DNA of 64,000 bases, taken from positions 2,232,001-2,296,000 of the forward strand of contig NZ_JRHC01000001.1 in the NCBI RefSeq assembly GCF_000949475.1, given 5' to 3'. This DNA comes from Draconibacterium sediminis. Its GTDB lineage: Bacteria; Bacteroidota; Bacteroidia; Bacteroidales; Prolixibacteraceae. A program made the translations under genes and the position numbers. Under the pieces are notes generated by a model. It was not told the DNA's origin and did no database searches. It worked only from the letters and a program-made list of their open reading frames with translations. Within the stretch, counting starts at the first letter, position 1. Each line of letters starts with the position of its first letter. Shown here in pieces: positions 41,582 to 52,689 of this stretch.

Positions 41582-42469
41582 TTAAACCAGTTTTTCTTTG
41601 AAAAAGTCGATGGTTCTGCTCCAGGCAAGTTTTGCTGCAGCTTCATCGTAACGTGGTGTAGTATCGTTATGAAATCCGTGGTTTACGTCAGGATACATGT
41701 GTGCCGTGTATTCTTTATTGTATTTTTTCAGTGCTGCTTCATAATCGGGCCAGCCCGCGTTTACGCGTGTATCGAGTTCTGCAAAATGCAACAGTAGCGG
41801 GGCTTCAATTTGTTTGGTTTCTTCTTCCGAAGGCTGACCACCATAAAATGGCACTGCAGCTTTCAAATCCGAAACTTCAACAGCCATCATATTCGATATC
41901 CATCCACCAAAACAGAATCCAACCACACCAATATTACCATCGCATTCCGGGTGTGCTTTCAGGTAGTTGAATGCAGCAATAAAGTCCTGTAACATTTCAT
42001 CTCTGTCGCGTTTGCTCTGCATTGCGCGGCCATCGTCATCATTCCCGGGGTAACCTCCCAACGGGCTAAGTGCATCGGGTGAAACCGATATAAAGCCTGC
42101 CAGTGCTGCACGTCGGCCAACATCGGCAATATGAGGATTTAAACCACGGTTCTCATGCACTACAACAATTCCGGGTAGTTTTTTTAAGTTTCCTGCCGGG
42201 CGCGATAATTGGCCACTGATTTTTCCACCGCCTTTTGGCGAATTGTATTCAATGGTTTCCGTTTTTAATCGGGTATCATCTGCTTTAACCTGAATTTTGT
42301 CCTGGTAGTTGGGCATAATAAAACTCATAAGCGACGAAACAGTTAAACCTCCAACGGCATAAGCCGAAAGCCGTTCAACAAACTTTCTGCGATCGATTCG
42401 GTTGTGAGCATAGTCATCGTAAAGGTCGAAAACCTCCTGGCTGATTTGTTCTTTCTTTATTGCTTTCAT
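41582..42469 (-). CDS. Dienelactone hydrolase family protein with a Tat-like signal
   Basis: 295 residues. The N-terminus has a short cytoplasmic lead and a twin-arginine-like block (DRRKFVERLSAYAVGGLTVSSL), so export by Tat is possible. The alpha/beta hydrolase domain shows VVHENRGLNPHI (oxyanion region), nucleophile GFCFGG with cysteine instead of serine, HFAELDTRVN with the acid Asp, and YPDVNHGFHN with the catalytic His: the Cys-Asp-His triad of dienelactone hydrolases. The substrate is unknown; many members cleave lactones or esters unrelated to chlorocatechol breakdown. It is on the minus strand, 76 bases ahead of the GNAT gene, and divergent from purT. Confidence 0.92.
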   Translation of the reverse strand: MKAIKKEQISQEVFDLYDDYAHNRIDRRKFVERLSAYAVGGLTVSSLMSFIMPNYQDKIQVKADDTRLKTETIEYNSPKGGGKISGQLSRPAGNLKKLPGIVVVHENRGLNPHIADVGRRAALAGFISVSPDALSPLGGYPGNDDDGRAMQSKRDRDEMLQDFIAAFNYLKAHPECDGNIGVVGFCFGGWISNMMAVEVSDLKAAVPFYGGQPSEEETKQIEAPLLLHFAELDTRVNAGWPDYEAALKKYNKEYTAHMYPDVNHGFHNDTTPRYDEAAAKLAWSRTIDFFKEKLV

Positions 42470-42622
42470 TGTTAGTTATTTATATTGAAATAACTATTAG
42501 GTTTTCGCTTTGTTCAACTGCTGAATTAAATTTTCGCAATGCAAGTCGTTTTTCAGTTTCAATAAAATGTTAGCAAAACAGAGTTGGGCGGTGATATTAA
42601 AATGTACAATCGTAAATAAACC

Positions 42623-42630
42623 TATTTTTG
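42623..42630 (+). promoter_or_regulatory. -7 element of purT
   Basis: TATTTTTG matches TAnnTTTG, 30 bases before the ATG at 42661. The longer in-frame start at 42628 lies inside this element, which supports the ATG at 42661. Confidence 0.6.
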
Positions 42631-42660
42631 CGGCATCAAAAAAAAACTGAAAAAACAGGG

Positions 42661-43851
42661 ATGAGCACAAAGGTAGTTTTAGGAACAAAATTTTCGCCGT
42701 CGGCAACAAAAGTTATTTTGCTGGGATCGGGTGAATTAGGAAAAGAAGTGGTAATCGAATTTCAGCGTTACGGCGTGGAAGTAATAGCTGTTGACAGCTA
42801 CGAAAATGCGCCTGCAATGCAGGTTGCCGATCGTTATTATGTAGCCTCAATGTTGGATGGTGAACGATTGGCAGAAATTATCAGAACCGAAAAACCGGAT
42901 TATATCATCCCGGAAGTGGAAGCCATTGCCACCGACAAATTGTTGGAGTTGGAGCAGGAAGGATTTCATGTAATTCCAACTGCAAATGCCACACGATTGA
43001 CCATGAACCGAGAAGGAATCAGAACTTTGGCTGCCGAAGAACTCGGGCTCTCTACTTCGCCTTATAAATTTGCCGGATCGAAAGAAGAGTTTGAAACCGC
43101 GATCGAAGAAATTGGATTTCCTTGTGTGGTGAAACCGATTATGAGTTCTTCGGGTAAAGGACAAAGTGTGGTGAAAAGTGCTACCGATATTGACTATGCG
43201 TGGAATTATGCATTGCAAGGTGCCCGTGGCAACAGCGACCGTGTAATTGTGGAAGGGTTTGTTGATTTTGATTATGAAATTACCTTGCTTACGATCAGTC
43301 ACGTTGGTGGAGTGTCGTTTTGTGAGCCGATTGGTCACCGTCAGGAAGGTGGCGATTACCAGGAATCGTGGCAACCACAAGCCATGTCGGAAAAAGCACT
43401 GACAGAAGCGCAACATATTGCTAAAAAGGTGGTGGAAGCACTTGGCGGCCGCGGTTTATTTGGAGTGGAATTCTTTGTAAAAAACGATACCGTATATTTC
43501 AGCGAGCTTTCGCCACGTCCGCACGATACCGGAATGGTAACGATGATTTCGCAGGACTTGAGCGAATTTGCCTTGCACGTAAGAGCGATTCTTGGTTTGC
43601 CCATTCCGAACATCAAATTTCACGGGCCATCGGCAAGTAGCGTGATTATGGTAAAAGGAGAATCCAAACAAGTTGCTTTTTCTAATCTGACCGAAGTTTT
43701 GTGCGAGCCGGATACGCAACTGCGTTTATTTGGTAAGCCTGAAGTTAAAGGAGAACGCCGGATGGGAGTTTGCCTGGCACGGGCTAACTCAGTGGAAGAA
43801 GCCCGCGAAAAAGCTAACAAAGCAAGTAGTTCAGTTGAAGTTCAGTTGTAA
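42661..43851 (+). CDS. purT: Formate-dependent phosphoribosylglycinamide formyltransferase 2
   Basis: 396 residues, an ATP-grasp enzyme. The N-terminal domain has [19 protein letters not shown] and [18 protein letters not shown]; then [17 protein letters not shown], the ATP-grasp loop [16 protein letters not shown], and [17 protein letters not shown] near the metal site. It formylates GAR using formate and ATP, the folate-independent third step of purine synthesis. The ATG at 42661 gives the usual PurT opening ([12 protein letters not shown]), whereas the longer frame from 42628 adds an unlikely lysine-rich lead. Purine gene purB lies 3.4 kb upstream on the other strand but is not linked in transcription. 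Confidence 0.96.
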   Translation: MSTKVVLGTKFSPSATKVILLGSGELGKEVVIEFQRYGVEVIAVDSYENAPAMQVADRYYVASMLDGERLAEIIRTEKPDYIIPEVEAIATDKLLELEQEGFHVIPTANATRLTMNREGIRTLAAEELGLSTSPYKFAGSKEEFETAIEEIGFPCVVKPIMSSSGKGQSVVKSATDIDYAWNYALQGARGNSDRVIVEGFVDFDYEITLLTISHVGGVSFCEPIGHRQEGGDYQESWQPQAMSEKALTEAQHIAKKVVEALGGRGLFGVEFFVKNDTVYFSELSPRPHDTGMVTMISQDLSEFALHVRAILGLPIPNIKFHGPSASSVIMVKGESKQVAFSNLTEVLCEPDTQLRLFGKPEVKGERRMGVCLARANSVEEAREKANKASSSVEVQL

Positions 43852-43914
43852 ACTCGGAGTAACAATATAAAATTATATTTCCATCAGAGTCCATATGAAT
43901 TAGGATTTTGAATT

Positions 43915-44009
43915 GAAAATCAATTCGTTTACCCCGATCCGCCAGCTGGCGGAAGCGAATTGATTTTCCCTGCACCCTTTAGGGATGGGGTAAACAGGGA
44001 GAATCAATT
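43915..44009. repeat. Interleaved inverted-repeat element with a 16-bp palindrome
   Basis: GAAAATCAATTCG (43915-43927) is mirrored by CGAATTGATTTTC (43956-43968). Between them lie GTTTACCCC (43927-43935) and the perfect palindrome TCCGCCAGCTGGCGGA (43938-43953). GTTTACCCC pairs with GGGGTAAAC (43987-43995), outside the first hairpin, and CCCTG (43968-43972) with CAGGG (43995-43999). The pairings cross, as in a pseudoknot. Confidence 0.7.
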
Positions 44010-44030
44010 GGGAATATAGAAAAGAAAAAT

Positions 44031-44064
44031 AAAAACCGGCTTTGAGGAACAAAGCCGGTTTTTT
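44031..44064. terminator. Bidirectional terminator between purT and the beta-galactosidase gene
   Basis: AAAAACCGGCTTT (44031-44043) and AAAGCCGGTTTTT (44051-44063) form a perfect 13-bp stem with a 7-base loop; T-runs lie on both strands, fitting the convergent genes on either side. Confidence 0.92.
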
Positions 44065-44091
44065 AATGGTTTAGATTAAAGTCTGCCTTTT

Positions 44092-47415
<3,324 letters not shown>

Positions 47416-47511
47416 TTAATTCAGTTCGTTGTCATAAATCAAGACGATATAAAACAGGTTTACACCTATATTTTGGGGAATGATTCGGGGGATTACGTCA
47501 AAATTTGATGC

Positions 47512-48573
47512 TTATTTATAAATGCGAAGTTCGTTCAGCGCATCGCGGTATTTTTTTGCATTCCGGTTATGCTGACTCAGCGTTTTTGCAAAATTGTGGT
47601 AACCCGAAAAATCTTCGCGGGCACACATGTACAGGTAGTTGTGATCTTCGTAATTCAACACGGCATCAACCGATGTGATTTCCGGAAAACAGATTGGCCC
47701 CGGCGGCAAACCCGCATATTTGTAGGTGTTGTAAGGCGAATCGATTTCAAGATGTTTGTTCAAAACCCGTTTTATGGAATAATCGCCAACCGCATATTTA
47801 ACGGTTGGGTCGGCTTGTAATGCAATACCTTTATTCAGGCGGTTGATATACAATCCGGCCACTGTTTTTAGCTCGTCGGGTTTTATGGTTTCCGACTGAA
47901 CGATGGAGGCCAAGGTAACCACCTCCTGCGGAGTTAAGCCCATTTTTGCAGCTTGTTTTGTACGGGTGTCATTCCAAAAACGGTCGTACTCTGCTTTCAT
48001 GCGTTGTGCAAATTCTTCTGCCGAAGTTGTCCAGTACATTTCGTAGGTGTTTGGAATAAACATGGCACGGAAGTTCTCCTCGGTAAATCCCCAGTCTCTA
48101 ATCTGCTGTTCATCCGAAAACAGTTGTAATATTGAAGTTGAATCAGCTTTAATGTATTTGCTTACTTTTCCTGCCAGCTCTTCCTTAAAACGAACATTGT
48201 TAAAAGTAATATTCACGGGTGATTGTGCACCACTGCGAAGCATGTTGACCAATTCGTTGGTAGTCATTCCTTTCTTTAACTCGTAACGCCCCGGGCGCAT
48301 GTAATCGGCATATTTTTTCTTTTTAGCCACCCATTTAAAGGCTTTCATATCGGTTAAAACCTCGTTGGCTTCCAGCTTTTCGCTAATGCTTTTAATGTCA
48401 TCTTCTTCGGTAACAAGAATTACATAATCATTTTTTACATTTTCGTCAAAAACATAGCGGTATAGCTGGTATCCACGCGCTCCGGCAAGGATAAAGGCAA
48501 TAGCAAAAAATATAATAATGAATTTCCCAACTCGGGGGAATGTCATAGCTCGGCTTTTCTGATCAATCGACAT
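47512..48573 (-). CDS. mltG: Endolytic murein transglycosylase MltG (YceG family)
   Basis: 353 residues. One N-terminal membrane helix (FIIIFFAIAFILAGARGYQLY), a LysM-like region, and the YceG catalytic domain: FIPNTYEMYWTTSAEEF with the active-site glutamate, VVTLASIVQSET with the second glutamate region, AGLYINRLNKGIALQADPTVKYA and the hallmark SPYNTYKYAGLPPGPICFP. MltG cleaves nascent peptidoglycan strands and is thought to set glycan length. It sits alone here; in many bacteria it lies near pabC or tmk, not seen in this window. A -7 element lies 23 bases upstream. Confidence 0.95.
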   Translation of the reverse strand: MSIDQKSRAMTFPRVGKFIIIFFAIAFILAGARGYQLYRYVFDENVKNDYVILVTEEDDIKSISEKLEANEVLTDMKAFKWVAKKKKYADYMRPGRYELKKGMTTNELVNMLRSGAQSPVNITFNNVRFKEELAGKVSKYIKADSTSILQLFSDEQQIRDWGFTEENFRAMFIPNTYEMYWTTSAEEFAQRMKAEYDRFWNDTRTKQAAKMGLTPQEVVTLASIVQSETIKPDELKTVAGLYINRLNKGIALQADPTVKYAVGDYSIKRVLNKHLEIDSPYNTYKYAGLPPGPICFPEITSVDAVLNYEDHNYLYMCAREDFSGYHNFAKTLSQHNRNAKKYRDALNELRIYK

Positions 48574-48595
48574 AGTTCTATTTTGAATTCTGCTT

Positions 48596-48603
48596 CAAAG
48601 ATA
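48596..48603 (-). promoter_or_regulatory. -7 element of mltG
   Basis: Minus strand TATCTTTG matches TAnnTTTG, 23 bases before the mltG start. It lies 24 bp from the outer end of the left repeat arm at 48627. Confidence 0.5.
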
Positions 48604-48626
48604 AAATTCTTTCAGATAGAGGAGAA

Positions 48627-48676
48627 AGATTGATAACAGATTGATGGAGATTGAAAGAAAGATTGAAATAGATTGA
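48627..48676. repeat. Left arm of an inverted repeat around the four-helix-bundle gene
   Basis: Five AGATTGA words start at 48627, 48638, 48648, 48660 and 48670 (spacings 11, 10, 12, 10), and a variant AGATTGT lies at 48681. The outer 29 bases (48627-48655) match the right arm (49143-49171) inverted at 28 of 29 positions. Confidence 0.88.
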
Positions 48677-48747
48677 AAAAAGATTGTGAGGATTGCAGTC
48701 AGGATAATTTTTCATAATTTGGTTATAAATTATAACTCAAATACACT

Positions 48748-49116
48748 ATGACAAATCAAAGCTGGCTTGATTACAAAATTCAAATTCGCGACAGGCTAAA
48801 ACAATTTGCACTTAAAATTTTAGAATTGTCTGAAATGCTTCCAACCTCAGAACGAAGTAGGGTTTTGAATAAACAGCTAATTCGGTCGGGCACTTCTGTT
48901 TATGCCAATTATAGAGCAGCATTAAGAGGAAGATCGAAAGCCGAGTTCTTTTCAAAACTCTCGATTGTGGTTGAAGAAGCTGATGAAACTGAAATGTGGC
49001 TTGATTTAATTGTCAGTTCAGGAATATTAACAACCTCGTTCATAAAAGACTTGCATAAAGAAAGTCTCGAACTTTTAAAAATACTGGCCTCAATGCGAAA
49101 GAGACTCTCGCGATAG
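48748..49116 (+). CDS. Four-helix-bundle protein (23S rRNA intervening-sequence / Avd-like family)
   Basis: 122 residues. The predicted four helices and the family pattern are clear: helix 1 YKIQIRDRLKQFALKILELSE, then LPTSERSRVLNKQLIRSGTSVYANYRAAL, GRSKAEFFSKLSIVVEEADETEMWLDLIV and a basic C-terminal helix. Proteins of this family are encoded within intervening sequences of 23S rRNA in some bacteria, and homologues serve as the Avd accessory protein of diversity-generating retroelements. Their role as stand-alone genes is unknown; RNA binding is plausible from the basic helices. No reverse transcriptase or template repeat is near. The gene lies exactly between mirror-image TCAATCT/AGATTGA arms, so gene and arms look like one unit. 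Confidence 0.88.
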   Translation: MTNQSWLDYKIQIRDRLKQFALKILELSEMLPTSERSRVLNKQLIRSGTSVYANYRAALRGRSKAEFFSKLSIVVEEADETEMWLDLIVSSGILTTSFIKDLHKESLELLKILASMRKRLSR

Positions 49117-49121
49117 AACTG

Positions 49122-49171
49122 TCAATCTGCATCAATCTCAAATTCAATCTCCATCAATCTCTTATCAATCT
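49122..49171. repeat. Right arm of the inverted repeat around the four-helix-bundle gene
   Basis: TCAATCT words start at 49122, 49132, 49144, 49154 and 49165 (spacings 10, 12, 10, 11), the exact mirror of the left arm. The first word lies 6 bases after the stop codon region of the gene. Confidence 0.88.
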
Positions 49172-49254
49172 CGTTTACCTAACATTCCCTTAACCCATAT
49201 TCTAAATAAGGGGTGTAAGGAAATAAATTTACACGCTGTCAGCCGAAATTCACT

Positions 49255-49262
49255 AATTTTGT
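49255..49262 (+). promoter_or_regulatory. -7 element of the flavodiiron protein gene
   Basis: TAATTTTG matches TAnnTTTG, 35 bases before the ATG at 49298. Confidence 0.5.
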
Positions 49263-49297
49263 GCGTGTTTCAAAAAATGATATAAAAACTGAAAATT

Positions 49298-50506
49298 ATG
49301 CTACAAGTAAATCTTGCAGAAGATATTTATTATTTGGGATTTAACGACCGCCGTACTCACTTGTTCGAGAACATCTGGCCAATCCCGCATGGGGTTTCGT
49401 ATAACAGCTATTTGATTGTTGATGAAAAAATCGCGTTGGTTGACACTGTTGAGCGCGCCTTTATCGATGATTACCTCGATGCCATTGAAGAGATTATTGG
49501 CGACCGCGAGGTGGATTACCTGATCATTAACCACATGGAACCCGACCACTCGGGAGCTTTAAAAGCGATCGTTCACCGTTACCCGAATATTACGCTTGTA
49601 GGAAATAAAAAGACTTTTGGTTTTGTGGAATCATACTACATGAAACCGGAAAATATACACATGGTACACGACGATCATGTGCTTGACCTTGGAAAACACA
49701 AGTTGCAGTTCCAGATGATTCCGATGGTACACTGGCCTGAAACTATGGTGACTTTCGAAGAAACCAATCAAATCCTGTTCTCGGGTGATGCTTTTGGTAG
49801 CTACGGAACTATGGACGGTGGTATTTTCGACGACGAAATCAACCTCGATTTCTACGAAGTGGAAGTGATGCGTTATTTCACGAATATCGTTGGTAAATAT
49901 TGTCCACACACACAGCGCGCCATTAAAAAACTGGCCGGACTGGACATTAAAATGATTGCGGCAACGCACGGTCCTATCTGGCGCAGCGACCTTAACTGGA
50001 TTTTGAAACGTTACAACAAATGGAGTTCGTACGATTTGGATCAGGGCGTGGTTATCGTTTATGGTTCGATGTACGGAAACACCAAAAAAATGGCTGAAAC
50101 CATTGCCCGTCAGATTGCAGTACGCGGTATCAAAAACATCCGTGTTTACGATGCATCAAAAACGCACTCGTCGTACATTATCAACGACATTTTTAAATAC
50201 AAAGGATTTATTGTGGGTAGCGCGGCGTATAACAATGCGATGTTCCCGAATGTGGAAACACTGCTTACAACTATCGAGCATATGGCGCCGAAAGACCACC
50301 TGCTTGGTATTTTTGGTAACTACTCGTGGAACGGTGGCGGCGTGAAAAACCTGAAGACTTTTGCCGAAAAAATCAAGTGGGATATGGTTTACGAACCAAT
50401 AGAAGAAAAAGGCAATATGAAAGTTCAAACGCAGGAGGAGTTAATTAAACTGGCCGATGCCATGGCTGATAAACTTCTGGAAATGCCTGCTCCGGAAAAG
50501 ATCTAA
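49298..50506 (+). CDS. fprA: Flavodiiron protein (FprA family A-type flavoprotein)
   Basis: 402 residues. N-terminal metallo-beta-lactamase-like domain with the diiron ligands in INHMEPDHSGALKA (HxExDH), VHWPETMVTF, LFSGDAFGSYG and AATHGPIWR. The C-terminal flavodoxin domain has VIVYGSMYGNTKKMAETIA for FMN phosphate and FGNYSWNGGGVKNL. It lacks a fused rubredoxin or flavin reductase domain, so it is class A. These enzymes reduce oxygen to water or nitric oxide to nitrous oxide in anaerobes, drawing electrons from rubredoxin. It is alone, with a good terminator after it. The superoxide dismutase at 63375 also suggests exposure to oxygen. Confidence 0.95.
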   Translation: MLQVNLAEDIYYLGFNDRRTHLFENIWPIPHGVSYNSYLIVDEKIALVDTVERAFIDDYLDAIEEIIGDREVDYLIINHMEPDHSGALKAIVHRYPNITLVGNKKTFGFVESYYMKPENIHMVHDDHVLDLGKHKLQFQMIPMVHWPETMVTFEETNQILFSGDAFGSYGTMDGGIFDDEINLDFYEVEVMRYFTNIVGKYCPHTQRAIKKLAGLDIKMIAATHGPIWRSDLNWILKRYNKWSSYDLDQGVVIVYGSMYGNTKKMAETIARQIAVRGIKNIRVYDASKTHSSYIINDIFKYKGFIVGSAAYNNAMFPNVETLLTTIEHMAPKDHLLGIFGNYSWNGGGVKNLKTFAEKIKWDMVYEPIEEKGNMKVQTQEELIKLADAMADKLLEMPAPEKI

Positions 50507-50526
50507 GATGATTTTATCAGATAAAT

Positions 50527-50560
50527 CAAAAGCTGCTCTTCGGGGTGGCTTTTGTTTTTT
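50527..50560 (+). terminator. Terminator after the flavodiiron protein gene
   Basis: CAAAAGCTGC (50527-50536) pairs with GTGGCTTTTG (50545-50554) including two G-T pairs, followed by TTTTTT. Confidence 0.8.
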
Positions 50561-50657
50561 ATCCGGATTGTTCCTAACAAAAACATGATATTCTTGTTAC
50601 ACTAACTTATTTGTAACAAAAGAAAAACAGTTTGCCTACGCACAAATTAAATAAGAA

Positions 50658-51290
50658 ATGGCTACAGAAATAACAATTATACGACACGGAGAAACAGTAT
50701 GGAACCGGCAGAAACGTATACAGGGGCAGCGAAACAGTAAACTTTCTGAAAACGGGATTACACAGGCTGAATTGGTGGCAGAGGCACTTGGCAAACGCGA
50801 GTTTGATGTACTTATTAGCAGCGACCTGCAGCGGGCTGTAGAAACGGCAAACATCATCAATAAACAACTGGTGTTACCGCACGAGTACAATGCGAATTTA
50901 CGCGAGCGCTCATTTGGCATTTTTGAAGGAAAGAACTTTGCCGAGATTGAAGAAAAGTACCCCGAAGAATATCGGCGTTATAAAGAACGGGATCCCGGTT
51001 TTGTAGTTCCCGGCGGCGAAAGTATTGAGCAAATGTATAAGCGCGTTATATCTGAAATTGAAGCTATTGCCCTAAAGTTTAAAGATCAGAAAGTACTGAT
51101 TGTTGCGCATGGTTTGGTGCTGGAAATGATGATGTACAAAACCTTTAACTTAAAGTTGGATGAGCCACGGGCTTTCTCCATAAATAATTCTTCGATCAGC
51201 TCCTTTTACATCGAAGGTGATAATTGGTTTTTAAAAGAGTGGGGTGTGATAGAGCATTTGGTTTCGCTGAATGTGTTGAATGAGCTTTAA
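50658..51290 (+). CDS. Histidine phosphatase family protein (phosphoglycerate mutase-like)
   Basis: 210 residues. The phosphohistidine motif ITIIRHGETVWN is at the N-terminus, followed by RIQGQRNSKLSENGITQA, the conserved ISSDLQRAVETA, RERSFGIFEGKNFAEIE with the acid glutamate, and VLIVAHGLVLEMMM with the second histidine. The family includes cofactor-dependent phosphoglycerate mutase, alpha-ribazole phosphatase (CobC) and broad phosphatases. Length and lack of extra segments fit the broad-phosphatase/CobC branch, not glycolytic GpmA. The substrate is unknown. It is convergent with the DUF2284 gene, whose stop lies 10 bases away. Confidence 0.9.
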   Translation: MATEITIIRHGETVWNRQKRIQGQRNSKLSENGITQAELVAEALGKREFDVLISSDLQRAVETANIINKQLVLPHEYNANLRERSFGIFEGKNFAEIEEKYPEEYRRYKERDPGFVVPGGESIEQMYKRVISEIEAIALKFKDQKVLIVAHGLVLEMMMYKTFNLKLDEPRAFSINNSSISSFYIEGDNWFLKEWGVIEHLVSLNVLNEL

Positions 51291-51300
51291 GATTTCCGGC

Positions 51301-51837
51301 TTATTCAGTTAAGAGTATTGCAATACGATTCATATCTCCCGGATTGTTGGCTACCACATTAATTTTCATGCCGGCGTTTTGTACGGTTTGGTAAACATCC
51401 ACAGCAAAACTCTCGGGGCTTGGCCGTGCGTTTCTCTTGTCGTGGCAGTCGAGGCGGTTGCCCGAACAATCGTTGCAAAGCGTACAACAGGTTTGGTTTA
51501 ACAGGAAAACTTTTGGATGGCCCAGCAGAAAAACGGCACGCTCCACACTTAAAAGTTTGTTGGTCATTTCCCGCGACCAGTCGGATGGATAAGCATCTTT
51601 ATCGGCAAATTTGTTCAGCTTAATAAGCAACGCACTTTTATATTCTTTAAAGAAGCGCTCGCACTCGCTTACCGATGGCGTATTGGGTGGGCACGAACCA
51701 AGTCCGTAGTCGCTGCAGCCAAAATAACATTTAACACGTACCCACTGTGCCACAACAATATCTTTCGGATCGATCCATTTGAAATCGGTCAATTCCTGTT
51801 CTTGAAGTAGTTTTTCAATTTGGTTTTTGTTAGTCAT
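51301..51837 (-). CDS. DUF2284 cysteine-rich metal-binding protein
   Basis: 178 residues with ten or more cysteines in clusters: VRVKCYFGCSDYGLGSCPP near the N-terminal third, and NQTCCTLCNDCSGNRLDC further on. The block CPPNTPSVSECERFFKEYKSALLI and the ending KINVVANNPGDMNRIAILL match the DUF2284 family of predicted metal- or cluster-binding proteins common in anaerobes. Function is unknown; cobalamin- or Fe-S-related roles have been suggested for relatives, but nothing here decides. It starts 17 bases after the DUF2200 gene on the same strand, so the two are likely cotranscribed. Confidence 0.88.
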   Translation of the reverse strand: MTNKNQIEKLLQEQELTDFKWIDPKDIVVAQWVRVKCYFGCSDYGLGSCPPNTPSVSECERFFKEYKSALLIKLNKFADKDAYPSDWSREMTNKLLSVERAVFLLGHPKVFLLNQTCCTLCNDCSGNRLDCHDKRNARPSPESFAVDVYQTVQNAGMKINVVANNPGDMNRIAILLTE

Positions 51838-51854
51838 TTTGTTTGATAGTTAAT

Positions 51855-52226
51855 TTACTTTTTCCGTAATATCTTTTCCATCTTTTTGCCCTTTGCGAGT
51901 TCGTCAACCAGTTTATCTAAATACCGTACCTGTTTGGTCAGAACGTTATCAATTTCCTCAATCCGGTATCCGCAAATTACTCCCTTAATTAATTCGGCAT
52001 TTGGGTTCAGCTTTGCTTTCCCGAAGAAGGTCTCAAATGGCACCTTTTCATCGATCATTTCCTGCAGCTTATCGTCATCAAAACCGGTTAGCCATTCTAT
52101 TACCTGATGCAGCTCTTCTTTCGACCTGCCTTTTTTCTCCACTTTTGCTACATAGTGCGGATATACTGCCGCAAATGTCATTTCCGCTATCCGTTTGTTA
52201 TGCTCCGGCGTTGTTTTCATATTCAT
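51855..52226 (-). CDS. DUF2200 family protein
   Basis: 123 residues. The family pattern is well kept: AEMTFAAVYPHYVAKVEKKG, then QVIEWLTGFDDDKLQEMI, VPFETFFGKAKLNPNAEL, IKGVICGYRIEEIDN and the C-terminal VRYLDKLVDELAKGKKMEKIL. These are small cytosolic proteins of unknown function, often restricted to gut and sediment bacteria. ATG at 52226 is followed by another Met two codons on, so the true start could be 52220. The 41-bp tandem repeat lies 62 bases upstream of the start, between this gene and the ZIP transporter, so regulation through it is possible but untested. Confidence 0.85.
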   Translation of the reverse strand: MNMKTTPEHNKRIAEMTFAAVYPHYVAKVEKKGRSKEELHQVIEWLTGFDDDKLQEMIDEKVPFETFFGKAKLNPNAELIKGVICGYRIEEIDNVLTKQVRYLDKLVDELAKGKKMEKILRKK

Positions 52227-52287
52227 TCAATATTTCAGTATTGTTCGTGTTTACTCACCTAAAAGTAACCATATTTCTATTACATTG

Positions 52288-52656
52288 AAAAACTTTGTAC
52301 CCGGGCTTTAACATTTAATTACGGGGCAAAAACTTTGTGGGAAACGTTTTATTATTTAATCATGAGCAGAAAACTTCGTGGGAGGTGTTTTATTATTTAA
52401 TCACGCGTAGAAAACTTTGTGGCGAGGTTTTAATCATTTGATGATGAACCAAAAACATCGTGGGAAGCGTTTAATCATTTAATCACGAGCAGAAAACATC
52501 GTGGGAAGCGTTTAATTATTTAATGACGGGGAAAAATCATTTTCGGCAATTATTAAACATTTAATGATGGGCCGAAAGCACCGTGTTGAGCTTTTGATCA
52601 TTTAGTTACGAGGCAACTACTTCCCGGCCGGCCTATTTTCATTAATACACAAGCCG
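52288..52656. repeat. Diverged 41-bp tandem repeat, about nine copies
   Basis: Copies begin with AAAAC(A/T)T(C/T)GTGGGAAG-like sequence at 52289, 52329, 52370, 52411, 52452, 52493, 52534, 52575 and 52616, so the period is 41 bp (first interval 40). The middle of each copy has TTTAATCATTTAAT followed by (C/G)ACG(A/G)G. Central copies (52452 and 52493) are nearly identical over their first 30 bases, outer copies are decayed. There are no spacers, so it is not a CRISPR array. The period is not a multiple of three. Confidence 0.9.
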
Positions 52657-52689
52657 AAACTCAGCGGAAGAAGAATGATCGTGTTTTGC

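Noticed and set aside
41506..41646. N-terminal extension of the GNAT acetyltransferase
   Set aside because: It would overlap the dienelactone hydrolase gene and adds residues unlike the family; the ATG at 41505 gives the normal opening.
42847..43416. 189-codon minus-strand frame inside purT
   Set aside because: Antisense shadow; the plus-strand protein is a clear ATP-grasp enzyme.
48627..49171. Diversity-generating retroelement
   Set aside because: The four-helix-bundle protein resembles Avd, but there is no reverse transcriptase and no template/variable repeat pair in the window.
52288..52656. CRISPR array at the 41-bp repeat
   Set aside because: Copies are contiguous with no unique spacers, they diverge from one another, and no cas genes are near.
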